This document shows positions 44,375 to 52,907 of a stretch of 63,661 nt of DNA, piece by piece. The notes under the pieces are model-generated. The model made no database searches, was not told the origin of the DNA, and worked only from the letters and a program-made list of their open reading frames with translations. The stretch is from an uncultured Akkermansia sp. (GTDB taxonomy: Bacteria; Verrucomicrobiota; Verrucomicrobiia; Verrucomicrobiales; Akkermansiaceae). The stretch is from assembly GCA_905200945.1 (NCBI GenBank), contig CAJKMG010000016.1, positions 1-63,661 of the forward strand. The letters are read 5' to 3'. Positions within the stretch are counted from its first letter, which is position 1. Every line of letters starts with the position of its first letter. The translations under genes were made by a program, and so were the position numbers.

Positions 44375-44397
44375 CCGAAGTCAAGTATATAAGGCCC
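44375..44397 (-). repeat. Right terminal inverted repeat of the IS1595-type element
   Basis: Read on the minus strand it begins GGGCCTTATATACTTGACTT. It lies 43 bp upstream of the transposase start codon, so the transposase promoter may overlap this end. Confidence 0.92.
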
Positions 44398-44405
44398 AAA
44401 AAAAG
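44398..44405 (+). repeat. Right 8-bp target-site duplication
   Basis: AAAAAAAG directly follows the right end and is identical to 40947-40954. Confidence 0.88.
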
Positions 44406-44455
44406 ACAGGGTCTTTCTTGAAAAAAATCCCCCTTTTCCCTACGATGGAGAGGTC

Positions 44456-45199
44456 ATGGACTGGAACGCTGAATGGTACGAAAACAAACACGATTTTGTC
44501 GCGGAATACGGCAGGGGTCTGCTCTCCTGCGTACCGGAAAATCCAGACCAGTCCATTCTGGACCTGGGCTGCGGAACCGGTACGCTGACGCACGCCCTGC
44601 TGGAAAAATCGGCCTCCGTCACCGGTCTGGACTCCTCTCCGGAAATGATAGCAAAAGCCCGCCGGCTCTATCCCGGCATGGACTTCCGCGTGCTGGACGC
44701 CCGCCTCATGCCCTGGTGCAACAGGTTTGACATCGTTTTCTCCAATGCGGCCTTCCATTGGATACCGGACCATGGGACTCTCTTAAATGCCGTTTCCCGC
44801 GTCCTGAAACCGCAGGGGAAACTGGTCTGCGAATTCGGAGCCCGCCTCAATATTCTCCGCATCAGGGAAGCTTTCCGGACAGCCCTGGAACGCAGGAGCC
44901 TCCCGTACACAACGCGTTTTTACTTTCCCGCCGCGGAAGAATACGGCAGCGTGCTGGAACAGGCAGGGCTTCACCCGGAAACAATGAAGGAATTTGACCG
45001 CCCCACGCCGTTGAAAGACGGTCCTGACGGCCTGCGCAACTGGGCCGTCCAATTCTTCCGGGAAGACTTGAAAAACCTCCACGAAGAACAGCGCATCCAG
45101 ATTTTCAAGGAAATGGAAAATTCCCTGAAAGATGAGTTATGGGACGGTTCCCAATGGGTGGCGGACTACCGGCGCATCCGGGTGACGGCAGCCAGATAA
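44456..45199 (+). CDS. Class I SAM-dependent methyltransferase
   Basis: A 247-aa Rossmann methyltransferase with SAM motif I ILDLGCGTGTLTHAL, the acidic loop VTGLDSSPEMIAKA, motif II VLDARLMPW and the post-II FDIVFSNAAFHWIPD. The last of these resembles trans-aconitate methyltransferases and related small-molecule enzymes. The substrate is not determined. GGAGAGG precedes the ATG. The transposon inserted about 50 bp upstream, so its promoter may have been affected or supplied by the element's right end. Confidence 0.85.
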   Translation: MDWNAEWYENKHDFVAEYGRGLLSCVPENPDQSILDLGCGTGTLTHALLEKSASVTGLDSSPEMIAKARRLYPGMDFRVLDARLMPWCNRFDIVFSNAAFHWIPDHGTLLNAVSRVLKPQGKLVCEFGARLNILRIREAFRTALERRSLPYTTRFYFPAAEEYGSVLEQAGLHPETMKEFDRPTPLKDGPDGLRNWAVQFFREDLKNLHEEQRIQIFKEMENSLKDELWDGSQWVADYRRIRVTAAR

Positions 45200-45297
45200 T
45201 CCGGAGCAGTCCCCACAGGAAAGAGAAAACGCGCGGACATTCCGGAAACGCTGATAATGCTTGAGCCTCCTCCGGGCATTTTGTACAAAAGCCGCCA

Positions 45298-46683
45298 ATG
45301 AGTACGTTCACTCCTTTTGCGGAAAAGATGGAGTCCGCCGGCGTTTCAGCCGCGGCCGTCAACGCTTTCTCCCGTTGTTACGAAGCCCTTGTTTCCAACC
45401 ACTCCGGCATGATTCCGGAAACGGACATCCTGCCCGCCGATCAGGTGGAAGACTGGCGGGACATCACGGCCTCCACCCCTGCGGCGGACAAGGACCTGAT
45501 TTCCCGGTGCGTCTGCATCAAGCTTAACGGCGGCCTCGGCACGAGCATGGGCCTCCAGAAGGCGAAAAGCCTGCTGAAAATAAAAGGAGAGGATACGTTC
45601 CTGGATTTGATCGTCAGGCAGGTGAAGCATCTGCGCTCCATCTCCGGCACGCCTGTGCGCCTTCTGCTGATGAACTCTTTCTCCACCAGCGCAGACACGC
45701 TGGCCTACCTGGAAAAATACGCGGCGGACGGCTTTGCGGACCGCGCCGAAGTGGAGCTGATGCAGAACCGCGTGCCTAAAATTCTGGCGGACGGCCTCTC
45801 CCCGGCCAGCTGCCCGGAGCAGCCGGAGCTGGAATGGTGCCCGCCCGGTCATGGGGACCTGTATCCGGCCCTGCTGGGGTCCGGCTGGCTGGACCGCCTG
45901 CTGGCGGATGGCGTTAAATACGCCTTTGTCTCCAATTCCGACAATCTGGGCGCCCAGCTTGACATGAACTTCCTCCGCTGGTTTGCGGAAAGCGGCGCCC
46001 CCTTCGTCATGGAAGTCACCCGCCGCACGGAGGCGGACAGGAAAGGCGGCCACTTGGCGGTCAGGAAGTCGGACGGCCAGCTGATTCTGCGGGAAGTGGC
46101 CCAGTGCCCGGATGAGGACATTCCCGAATTCCAGAATATCTCCAGGCACCGCTACTTCAACACCAATACGCTCTGGATACGACTGGACGCCCTCAGGGAA
46201 ATTCTGGACGCCAACGGCGGCGTGCTCCCGCTGCCCATGATCCGCAATAAAAAAACGCTCAACCCCCGCGATCCGGAATCCGCCCCGGTGTTCCAGCTGG
46301 AAACGGCCATGGGCGCGGGCATCGAATGCTTCCCGGGCGCCAGAGCCGTCAATGTCCCGCGTTCCCGTTTCTTCCCCGTCAAGACCACTTCCGACTTGTT
46401 CCTGCTCCGTTCGGACGCCATCTCCGTGGATGAACACGGCAACGTGGCCCTGGCGCCGGAACGGCAGGGCAATACCCCGGTGGTGGACCTGGATTCCAAA
46501 CTGTATAAGCTGGTGGATTCCCTGGACGGGCTGGGCCTGCCCTCCCTGATAGGCATGGACAAGCTGACCCTGCGCGGCCGCTTCCACTTCCAGGACGGAG
46601 CCGTTCTCCGGGGCACCTTGCTGATGGAAAACGACTCCGACGAAACGAAGGAAATCCTCCCGGGCGTTTATGCCGGAGCCTGA
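45298..46683 (+). CDS. UTP-glucose-1-phosphate uridylyltransferase, UGP2 type
   Basis: A 461-aa member of the UDPGP family (eukaryote-like, unrelated in detail to GalU). It makes UDP-glucose from UTP and glucose-1-phosphate. The nucleotide-binding loop is CIKLNGGLGTSMGLQKAKS, followed by LLLMNSFSTS, EWCPPGHGDLYPAL, YAFVSNSDNLGA, the sugar-binding FNTNTLWI, and a left-handed helix tail. UDP-glucose would feed the UDP-glucuronate/xylose route suggested by the Uxs-like enzyme at 61532. The next gene overlaps its end by 14 bp. Confidence 0.92.
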   Translation: MSTFTPFAEKMESAGVSAAAVNAFSRCYEALVSNHSGMIPETDILPADQVEDWRDITASTPAADKDLISRCVCIKLNGGLGTSMGLQKAKSLLKIKGEDTFLDLIVRQVKHLRSISGTPVRLLLMNSFSTSADTLAYLEKYAADGFADRAEVELMQNRVPKILADGLSPASCPEQPELEWCPPGHGDLYPALLGSGWLDRLLADGVKYAFVSNSDNLGAQLDMNFLRWFAESGAPFVMEVTRRTEADRKGGHLAVRKSDGQLILREVAQCPDEDIPEFQNISRHRYFNTNTLWIRLDALREILDANGGVLPLPMIRNKKTLNPRDPESAPVFQLETAMGAGIECFPGARAVNVPRSRFFPVKTTSDLFLLRSDAISVDEHGNVALAPERQGNTPVVDLDSKLYKLVDSLDGLGLPSLIGMDKLTLRGRFHFQDGAVLRGTLLMENDSDETKEILPGVYAGA

Positions 46684-47224
46684 ACGCCATATTCCCGCTT
46701 CCTCTCCCCGTCCGGTTCAGGCCGGGCTGGGCGTGGAGGACATCCGGCACATTCCCGTCCGGAAACGGGAGCTGCGCTTCACCCGGAACCGGGCAGGCGC
46801 CATCCTGACGGCGGCGGGGTTCCTTCTGGCAGCCACCGCCGCTTTCCTCCAGCTCACGGGATATGATACAATCACCCCGTACCTGCCCGCCCCCCTGTGG
46901 GCCATGCAGGCCGCGGCGCTTGTTCCCGCCGTCCTCTGCCTGGCCGCGGGGCGCCGCTGCCTGAAACACGCGGCCGTCATCGTCACCCCGGTGGGCGTGG
47001 AAATCCTGCCCTTTCTGCGGGCGCGGCGCGCCATGCAATGGTTCTTCTGGCAGCAGATTCGCTCTGCGGACCGGGAAGACGGCCGACTGAACCTCCGCCT
47101 GGCTGACGGTTCAACCGTTGCTGTCAGCCTCCGCCCCATGACGTCTGCCAGCCGGAACATGCTGGCCCATGCGGTCCGGCAGCGCGTCAACACCCTGCAA
47201 TCTTCCGGCTATGGTCAGGCCTGA
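46670..47224 (+). CDS. Small membrane protein with PH-like domain
   Basis: The 184-aa protein has a proline-rich head and two membrane helices (about 46-64 and 72-92). A compact C-terminal domain follows (TPVGVEILPFLR, WQQIRSADRE, LRLADGSTVAVSLRPM) that resembles bacterial PH-like domains. The function is unknown. It overlaps the uridylyltransferase gene before it and the GGQ protein gene after it, each by 14 bp, indicating tight translational coupling. Confidence 0.6.
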   Translation: MPEPERHIPASSPRPVQAGLGVEDIRHIPVRKRELRFTRNRAGAILTAAGFLLAATAAFLQLTGYDTITPYLPAPLWAMQAAALVPAVLCLAAGRRCLKHAAVIVTPVGVEILPFLRARRAMQWFFWQQIRSADREDGRLNLRLADGSTVAVSLRPMTSASRNMLAHAVRQRVNTLQSSGYGQA

Positions 47225-47573
47225 AAAACTGGCGGCTCTCAGGGAACGGATGGAAGCCCTGGGCATCCGTGAGCAGGACCTGGAGGAAAGCTTTGTCCGC
47301 GGAAGCGGGCGAGGCGGCCAGAAAGTAAATAAAACCAACAACTGCGTTTACCTCAGACACACGCCCACGGGCATCGCCGTCAAATGCCATGCGGACAGAT
47401 CCAGGGAACTCAACCGCTTTCTGGCGCGCAGGGAACTGTGCGATGCTGTGGAACAAATGCAAACGGGCCGATGCTCCGCAAGAGCCCGCGTCATCCAGCG
47501 CATGAGAAAGCAGAAAGACAGAAGGAGGCGCAGGCGTTCCGCCCCTGCCCCCTCTCCACCGGACAGCGAATAA
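47211..47573 (+). CDS. Class I release-factor-like GGQ domain protein
   Basis: The 120-aa protein contains the peptidyl-hydrolysis motif GSGRGGQKVNKTNNCVYLRH, with no codon-recognition domain. It has an Arg-rich tail (RRRRRRSAP). It belongs to the short RF-1 domain group that includes ArfB/YaeJ and mitochondrial C12orf65-like proteins, which release peptides from stalled ribosomes. ATG 47211 (MVRPEKL) overlaps the previous gene by 14 bp. Ribosome rescue is inferred from the family. Confidence 0.85.
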   Translation: MVRPEKLAALRERMEALGIREQDLEESFVRGSGRGGQKVNKTNNCVYLRHTPTGIAVKCHADRSRELNRFLARRELCDAVEQMQTGRCSARARVIQRMRKQKDRRRRRRSAPAPSPPDSE

Positions 47574-47597
47574 CGGAACGGAAATCCGGAATCTCCG

Positions 47598-48107
47598 CTA
47601 GGAACGCGGAAAAACCTCACGGTACTTCTCCTTCAACATGGCGAATACATTGTGGGGGACATAGCGGCTCACCTGGCTCTCCCAGCCTTCCGGCCCAATC
47701 AACCCTTTCACCATGCTGGAGGACAACTCCGCCGTATCCCGGGGAGGCATCAGGAAAACCGTACAGACCTTGGGGGCCATATCCGCATTGATATGGCGCA
47801 TCACGCGTTCATACTCGTAATCCTGCGTGGAACGGATGCCGCGCAGCATGAACGTAGCCCCGTGTTCATTGGCGAAATCCACCAGAAAGCGGTTGTGGAA
47901 CTCGGCAATGCGCACATCCGGCATATCGGAAAGCGCCACCCGCAGCATATCCATGCGCTCCTCATGGGAAAACGTATAACGCTTGTCCGGATTGTCGCCC
48001 ATGGCCACAATCAGCTCATCAAACATTCTCGCCCCCTGTCTGATCATCCATAAATGACCATTGGTCAGAGGGTCGAAACTACCGGCATACACGGCGATGC
48101 GCTTCAT
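47598..48107 (-). CDS. coaD: Phosphopantetheine adenylyltransferase
   Basis: The 169-aa enzyme catalyses the penultimate step of coenzyme A synthesis. The nucleotidyltransferase motif AVYAGSFDPLTNGH, then MLRGIRSTQDYEYE, FLMPPRDTAELSSSMVK and the C-terminal VPHNVFAMLKEKY are all standard. ATG 48107 (MKRIAVY) was chosen to match family N-termini; ATG 48116 has a better-placed GGAGG and adds three residues. Confidence 0.95.
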   Translation of the reverse strand: MKRIAVYAGSFDPLTNGHLWMIRQGARMFDELIVAMGDNPDKRYTFSHEERMDMLRVALSDMPDVRIAEFHNRFLVDFANEHGATFMLRGIRSTQDYEYERVMRHINADMAPKVCTVFLMPPRDTAELSSSMVKGLIGPEGWESQVSRYVPHNVFAMLKEKYREVFPRS

Positions 48108-48297
48108 TCGTGCCATCCTATACGCCCTCCGGCGGAAAATACAACCCTTTTCCATGCGGCGGAACGTTCCTTCACGTTCCAGGCCCGCTCTTTTCCGGGG
48201 TTCCCAGCTTGACACCCCAGCAAGAACGGATAAATATGGACAAACAGCATCCTCTTAATGCGTGGCCCGGCTGTTCCGCAACCGTCCCCCCTCTTCC

Positions 48298-49890
48298 ATG
48301 ACACCCCCTTCCCCTACTCCGCCCCTTCTTCCTTTCCGCCCCGGCTCCATCTGCAACAACCAGCTCGCCTTGCTTCCTCCTTCCTGGTGGAGGCACGGAA
48401 ACATCCCCCTGCTTGTCCTGATCTCCGGGGGCTTCTCCGCGGACTTCATGTTCGGCACATTGGAAGGCCTGGGCATCGGGACGGCGCTGGGCCTCCTGCT
48501 GTACACGGCGGCCTTTCTGGCCCTGAGAACGGACCTTAGCCGGAAAGAACAGCTATACCTCATCCTGATGACCGTTCTGAACGCTGCGGCGGCAGGAGCC
48601 AACCTGTCTTCCTCCGCCCAGTTCAATCTGCTCATGGGGCTGGGGCTACCCGTAGTAATCACCTTCCTGCCGCGAAAGGAAGGCAACGGCTTTGACCCCT
48701 CCAAACAGTACGCCTCCTGGTGGAGCTACAAATTTCTCCGGATGACCCAGGCAAAAGAGGCGGCCGGGAAAATCCTTGGAAAAATCCCTCTTGCGGGAAG
48801 CATTGCCATCGGGATAATTCTGTTTCTGCTCTTCCTGTCCATCTTTGCGGACGGAAACCCCGTAGTGGCCGCCTTCAAATCAGCCATGAACAAATGGTTC
48901 TGGAACTATTGCTCCTGGCTGATTCCGGATATGGGAACCTTGGCGGACATCCTCCTGTGGTGTCTGGGAGCTCTGGCTTTCGGCATCGCAGCCCGGCCGC
49001 GCCCATGCACCTCTTTTCCGGAACAACATCCCGTGCGTCCGGGCCAGCCGTGGCTCCCCCATCTCCCCGCCGTGTCCCTGCTGTTCATCAACCTGGCCTT
49101 TCTGGTCAACAACGGCACGGATGTGGCATTTTTATGGAGCGGTCGCGTGCCTGACGGCATCTCCCAGACCGCCTACCTGCACGACGGAGCGGACTCCATC
49201 ATGCTGGCGGCCTTTCTTTCCGCCCTTGTGCTGCTGGTTCTGTTCCGTCCGGAAGGCTCCGTGCGGGCATCAAAAACGGGAACTTTCCTGGGCTTCATTC
49301 TGGCGGCGCAAACGGGGCTGCTCGCCGCCAGCGTGGGCATGAGGCTGTTTTACCAGATAAGAGATTTCGGCTTCTCTCCCAACCGCGTTACGGCCGGCAT
49401 CTATCTTCTGATGGGATCCTGCTTCCTGTATCTTCTCTTCCGCTACATGGTCGGCTGTGGAAACTGGCTGCGCTATGGAAAGCTCTGCGGAGCCATAGCC
49501 CTCGTTTTTCTGGCTCTGACCGGGCTCCGCAGTCCGTTCCAACTGAGCGGCGACCTGAACCTGATGACGATGGACAGGCATCCGGACTGGTATTTCAGCG
49601 ACGGAGACCTGCCGCGCTTTGAACTCCGGGACAACATCCCCTTCGCCATGGCCGTCTATCTCCGGCTGGGAGGAGAGACGGAAGCCGGAGCCAACGTTTA
49701 CGCCATGATCAGGGAAGCTCTCAAAGCCGAGAGCCGCATTCGGAACTGGCGTTCCTTCAACCTGCAGAAATGGAGGCGGGACCGGCAGAGGGAGCAGTTC
49801 CTGCAGCTCCCCGAACCCACGGCACAAGCCACCTACGGAACGAATGCGTGGCGGCCTTCCACCCGGCCCACTGGAATGAAGCCGAACTGA
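48298..49890 (+). CDS. Polytopic membrane protein, DUF4153/DUF4173-like
   Basis: The 530-aa protein has about ten predicted membrane helices and a polar C-terminal tail of about 120 residues. The segment LFYQIRDFGFSPNRVTAGIY is close to the conserved Y-G-x-T-x-x-R pattern of DUF4153/DUF4173 proteins. These have no established function. A GTG at 48262 gives 12 more residues and is an alternative start. The gene lies between coaD and dxr and shows no obvious operon link. Confidence 0.65.
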   Translation: MTPPSPTPPLLPFRPGSICNNQLALLPPSWWRHGNIPLLVLISGGFSADFMFGTLEGLGIGTALGLLLYTAAFLALRTDLSRKEQLYLILMTVLNAAAAGANLSSSAQFNLLMGLGLPVVITFLPRKEGNGFDPSKQYASWWSYKFLRMTQAKEAAGKILGKIPLAGSIAIGIILFLLFLSIFADGNPVVAAFKSAMNKWFWNYCSWLIPDMGTLADILLWCLGALAFGIAARPRPCTSFPEQHPVRPGQPWLPHLPAVSLLFINLAFLVNNGTDVAFLWSGRVPDGISQTAYLHDGADSIMLAAFLSALVLLVLFRPEGSVRASKTGTFLGFILAAQTGLLAASVGMRLFYQIRDFGFSPNRVTAGIYLLMGSCFLYLLFRYMVGCGNWLRYGKLCGAIALVFLALTGLRSPFQLSGDLNLMTMDRHPDWYFSDGDLPRFELRDNIPFAMAVYLRLGGETEAGANVYAMIREALKAESRIRNWRSFNLQKWRRDRQREQFLQLPEPTAQATYGTNAWRPSTRPTGMKPN

Positions 49891-49976
49891 CGGAAAAATG
49901 TCCTAGGCGGTGCGGGCAAGATTTTCATCCCCCGGCTTGTCAACAGGCCGTATTTTTTGCATGATGCTTCTCCGTT

Positions 49977-51152
49977 ATGCAGAAACGACGCGTCGTCATC
50001 CTGGGGTCCACCGGTTCCATCGGAACCAGCGCCCTGAAAGTCGCCCGGGACATTCCGGACAGAATGGAAATCGTGGGGCTGGCCGCAGGAACCAGCGTGG
50101 AGGCGCTGGCCCGCCAGGCGCGCGAATTCAACGTCCGCAACGTATGCATTTATGACCCGTCCGGGGCGGCTGGACTGGCGGCCACCCTCCCCGGCGCGCA
50201 GGTGGAAACGGGAGAAGATGGGCTGTGCCGCCTGGCGCAGCTCCCGGAGGCGGACATGGTGCTGGTCTCCATCGTGGGGACTGCGGGCCTCAAACCCGTA
50301 CTGGCTGCCATTGAAGCAGGCAAGGACCTAGCTATCGCCAGCAAGGAAATTCTGGTCATGGCCGGGCAAATCGTCATGGAAAAAGCCCGCCGGGCCGGTG
50401 TGCAGGTGCTTCCGGTGGACAGCGAACACAACGCCATTTTCCAATGCCTGAACGGCAGCCACGGCGGCCCGGAAGCCGTCTCCCGCCTGATTCTGACGGC
50501 CTCCGGCGGTCCCTTCCGTACCTGGAACAGGGAAGACCTGGAACACGTCACGCTGGAACAGGCCCTCAAGCACCCCACCTGGAGCATGGGCCGCAAAATC
50601 ACCATAGACTCCGCCACCCTGTTCAATAAAGGGCTGGAAATGATCGAAGCCCGCTGGCTCTTTGACGTCCCCATGGAAAAAGTGGACGTCATCGTCCACC
50701 CGCAGAGCATCGTGCACTCCATGGTGGAATACCGGGACGGCACGGTGCTGGCCCAGATGAGCAGCTCGGACATGTGCTTTCCCATCCAGTACGCCGTCAC
50801 GTGGCCGGACCGCGTTCCCAACTCCCTGAAACAGCTCAATTTCGCGGAAATCGGCCGGCTGGTGTTCGAGGCCCCCCGCACGGACGTCTTCCCCGCCCTG
50901 GACCTGGCGCGCAGGGCCGGAGCCGGCAACAGCACCCTGGCAGCCGTTTACAACGCCGCCAATGAAGCGGCGGTGAATGCCTTCATCCACGGCCAAATCT
51001 CTTTCCCCGGCATCTGGAAACTGGTGGAGGCCGTCATGGACGACCACACCCCGGCGGATCCCCGCGGGGAACTGGCCCCCATTCTGGAAGCGGACCAATG
51101 GGCCAGGAGGCGCTCGGCGGAGCTGCTCCCATCCTTTTCCCGCCCCTGCTGA
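49977..51152 (+). CDS. dxr: 1-deoxy-D-xylulose 5-phosphate reductoisomerase
   Basis: The 391-aa enzyme makes methylerythritol phosphate in the non-mevalonate isoprenoid pathway. The NADPH motif VVILGSTGSIGTSA, IASKEILVMAG, the metal-binding VDSEHNAIFQ, LTASGGPFR and NKGLEMIEARWLF are all present. The length is normal. A DUF418 membrane protein gene starts 5 bp after its stop, so the two are probably co-transcribed. Confidence 0.97.
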   Translation: MQKRRVVILGSTGSIGTSALKVARDIPDRMEIVGLAAGTSVEALARQAREFNVRNVCIYDPSGAAGLAATLPGAQVETGEDGLCRLAQLPEADMVLVSIVGTAGLKPVLAAIEAGKDLAIASKEILVMAGQIVMEKARRAGVQVLPVDSEHNAIFQCLNGSHGGPEAVSRLILTASGGPFRTWNREDLEHVTLEQALKHPTWSMGRKITIDSATLFNKGLEMIEARWLFDVPMEKVDVIVHPQSIVHSMVEYRDGTVLAQMSSSDMCFPIQYAVTWPDRVPNSLKQLNFAEIGRLVFEAPRTDVFPALDLARRAGAGNSTLAAVYNAANEAAVNAFIHGQISFPGIWKLVEAVMDDHTPADPRGELAPILEADQWARRRSAELLPSFSRPC

Positions 51153-51156
51153 CGCC

Positions 51157-52389
51157 ATGACCGCCCGGACTCCCGCCGGAACGCCGCCCCCGGCCGCGCG
51201 CATCACCATTCTGGATATCCTCCGGGCCCTGGCCCTGCTGGGCATCGTCATCGTCCACACGCACGACCACTTCAACCTCTATCTTCCCATGCCCCCGGCG
51301 GAAGGATGGCAGGCTGCGGCCAACAGTGCGGCGGACTGGGCCTATGAACATCTCTTTGTCAGCAAATCCTTCCTGCTCTTCTCCTTCCTGTTTGGCCTCA
51401 GCTTCTTCATCCAGCTGGACAGGCGGGAGCAGCAGGGAATCGACTTCCGGAAACGCTTCATGTGGCGCCTGACGCTCCTGTTCCTGCTGGGGCTGGCGCA
51501 TACCCTGTTCTATGACGGGGACATCCTCACCCTCTTCGGCATTCTGGGCTTTGCCCTGGTCATGCTCTACAAATGCGGGACACCCCTGCTCATCACCCTC
51601 TGCGCCCTGTGCCTGCTCCAGCCGGTCATGCTCATGGACCTGCTGAACCATGCCGGGCTGGCGGACTGGTGGCCCCACTCCTCCGGCTGGTTCCATACGG
51701 CCTCCCCGGCTGCGGGCCCCACGCGGGAATTCCTGTACGCCCACGGCAGCTGGGGACAGGCGGCCCTGTGGAACCTGACGCAGGGACAGGCGGGCAAATG
51801 GCATTTCTTCCTGCTCAGCGGCCGCCTCTGGCAAACGCTGGGCCTCTTCATCCTGGGCATGCTGGCGGGCAGATGGCGCACCTTTGAAGACGCGCCCGAC
51901 AAACGCCGCCTGTTCCTGCGGATGCTGGGAATCTCCGGAACCCTGTTCCTGGCTCTGCTGGCGGCGCGCCTGTTACTCCCCTCCCGGCTGGACTCCGCGC
52001 TGGAAGTGGACGCAGGACACCTTCTGCACCAATGGGAAAACCTGGCCTATACCGCGGCTTTCGTCTCCGCCGCCGTCCTGCTGTTCACCCATCCCGGCCT
52101 TCCCCTGCCTGCCAGACTGCTCAGCAGCGCCGGCAAATGCACGCTGACCTGCTACGTCACCCAGACGCTGGTCTTCACCTTCCTCTTCTTCGGGTGGGGG
52201 CTGGGCCTGGCCCAGGACATGGGGCCGTGGCCATGCCTGTGTGCAGCCGTTGCCGTCTTCCTCCTCCAGGCCTGGGCCTGCCGCCTCTGGCTAAGCCATT
52301 TCCTGTACGGCCCTCTGGAATGGCTCTGGCGCACCGCCACCATGTGCCGCATGCAGCCCTTCCGCAAGCGGATTTCCCTGAAAAATTGA
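51157..52389 (+). CDS. DUF418 (YeiB-like) membrane protein
   Basis: The 410-aa polytopic protein opens with ITILDILRALALLGIVIVHT, as the YeiB/DUF418 family and related acyltransferases do. It has FLLFSFLFGLSFFIQ, the paired WRLTLLFLLGLAHTLFYDGD, and the C-terminal GPLEWLWRT typical of DUF418. The function is not established; an envelope transferase role is suspected from distant similarity. ATG 51157 lies 4 bp beyond the dxr stop. Confidence 0.87.
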   Translation: MTARTPAGTPPPAARITILDILRALALLGIVIVHTHDHFNLYLPMPPAEGWQAAANSAADWAYEHLFVSKSFLLFSFLFGLSFFIQLDRREQQGIDFRKRFMWRLTLLFLLGLAHTLFYDGDILTLFGILGFALVMLYKCGTPLLITLCALCLLQPVMLMDLLNHAGLADWWPHSSGWFHTASPAAGPTREFLYAHGSWGQAALWNLTQGQAGKWHFFLLSGRLWQTLGLFILGMLAGRWRTFEDAPDKRRLFLRMLGISGTLFLALLAARLLLPSRLDSALEVDAGHLLHQWENLAYTAAFVSAAVLLFTHPGLPLPARLLSSAGKCTLTCYVTQTLVFTFLFFGWGLGLAQDMGPWPCLCAAVAVFLLQAWACRLWLSHFLYGPLEWLWRTATMCRMQPFRKRISLKN

Positions 52390-52393
52390 GATA

Positions 52394-52832
52394 TTACTCC
52401 CCTTCTTCCTGTTCAATCCCGGTTTCTCCGAACGTAGGAGGAATCAAACGCACAGCCTCCTGCGTCCGGGCCGGAAGGAAACCATTCCTTTCGTAAAAAG
52501 GAACCTTTTCCCTGCAGGAAGTGAGAACTATGCGCAAATACCCGGCATAGCGTCTTTTGCACATACCCAGCAACCACGGAACCGACACCGCATCCCTGGT
52601 ACCTAGGATGCACCAGCAGATAATGGACATAAGCCGTCATGGTTCCATCATCCATGGCGGCTACCAGCCCCGCCAGTCTGCTCCCATCCCAAGCGGAGAA
52701 CACTGCCCCGTAACGGCGCAATGCCTTCGCCAAGCGTTCCGGATGGTTTCCGGATTCCCATTGAACTGAAAGAAACAATTCCTCCAGCGCCTCCGGGGAA
52801 AATTCCCTGGTATCATTATAGAAAAGAGCCAT
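52394..52832 (-). pseudogene. GNAT acetyltransferase, frameshifted
   Basis: A GNAT acyltransferase frame begins at ATG 52832 and runs through the acetyl-CoA loop VHPRYQGCGVGSVV to GYVQK. The family pattern then continues only in the +1 frame: RYAGYLRIVLTSCREK and the diagnostic FYERNGF, ending at 52394. The switch lies at a four-base A run on the minus strand (52555-52558), consistent with one inserted base. Without the shift the protein would end at 52413 with an unrelated tail. It could be a pseudogene, a slippage-controlled gene or a sequence error. Confidence 0.75.
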
Positions 52833-52850
52833 GGAAAATCATCTGCCCGT

Positions 52851-52886
52851 AAAAAAGGCTTTCCACCTTATAAGGGTGGAAAGCCT
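52851..52886 (-). terminator. Intrinsic terminator of thrS-infC
   Basis: The perfect 12-bp stem AGGCTTTCCACC/GGTGGAAAGCCT (52856-52867 with 52875-52886) is followed on the minus strand by TTTTTT. It ends the thrS-infC unit 22 bp after infC. Confidence 0.93.
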
Positions 52887-52907
52887 GAAAAAGAAAAAAA
52901 TGCCGTC

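Larger units (their letters stand above)
40955..44397. mobile_element. Complete IS1595-family transposon with passenger genes
   Basis: The element is 3443 bp. The left end 40955-40977 and the right end 44375-44397 (reverse complement) match at 19 of 23 positions and both begin GGG-Y-CTTATATACTT. Each end is flanked by the 8-bp direct repeat AAAAAAAG (40947-40954 and 44398-44405), the target-duplication length known for the IS1595 family. Inside are the transposase, an abi gene with leader RNA, an HTH regulator and a barrel protein. The left part, with abi, is strikingly AT-rich against GC-rich flanks. The element has no long frameshift or nonsense damage, so it may be active. Confidence 0.93.
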
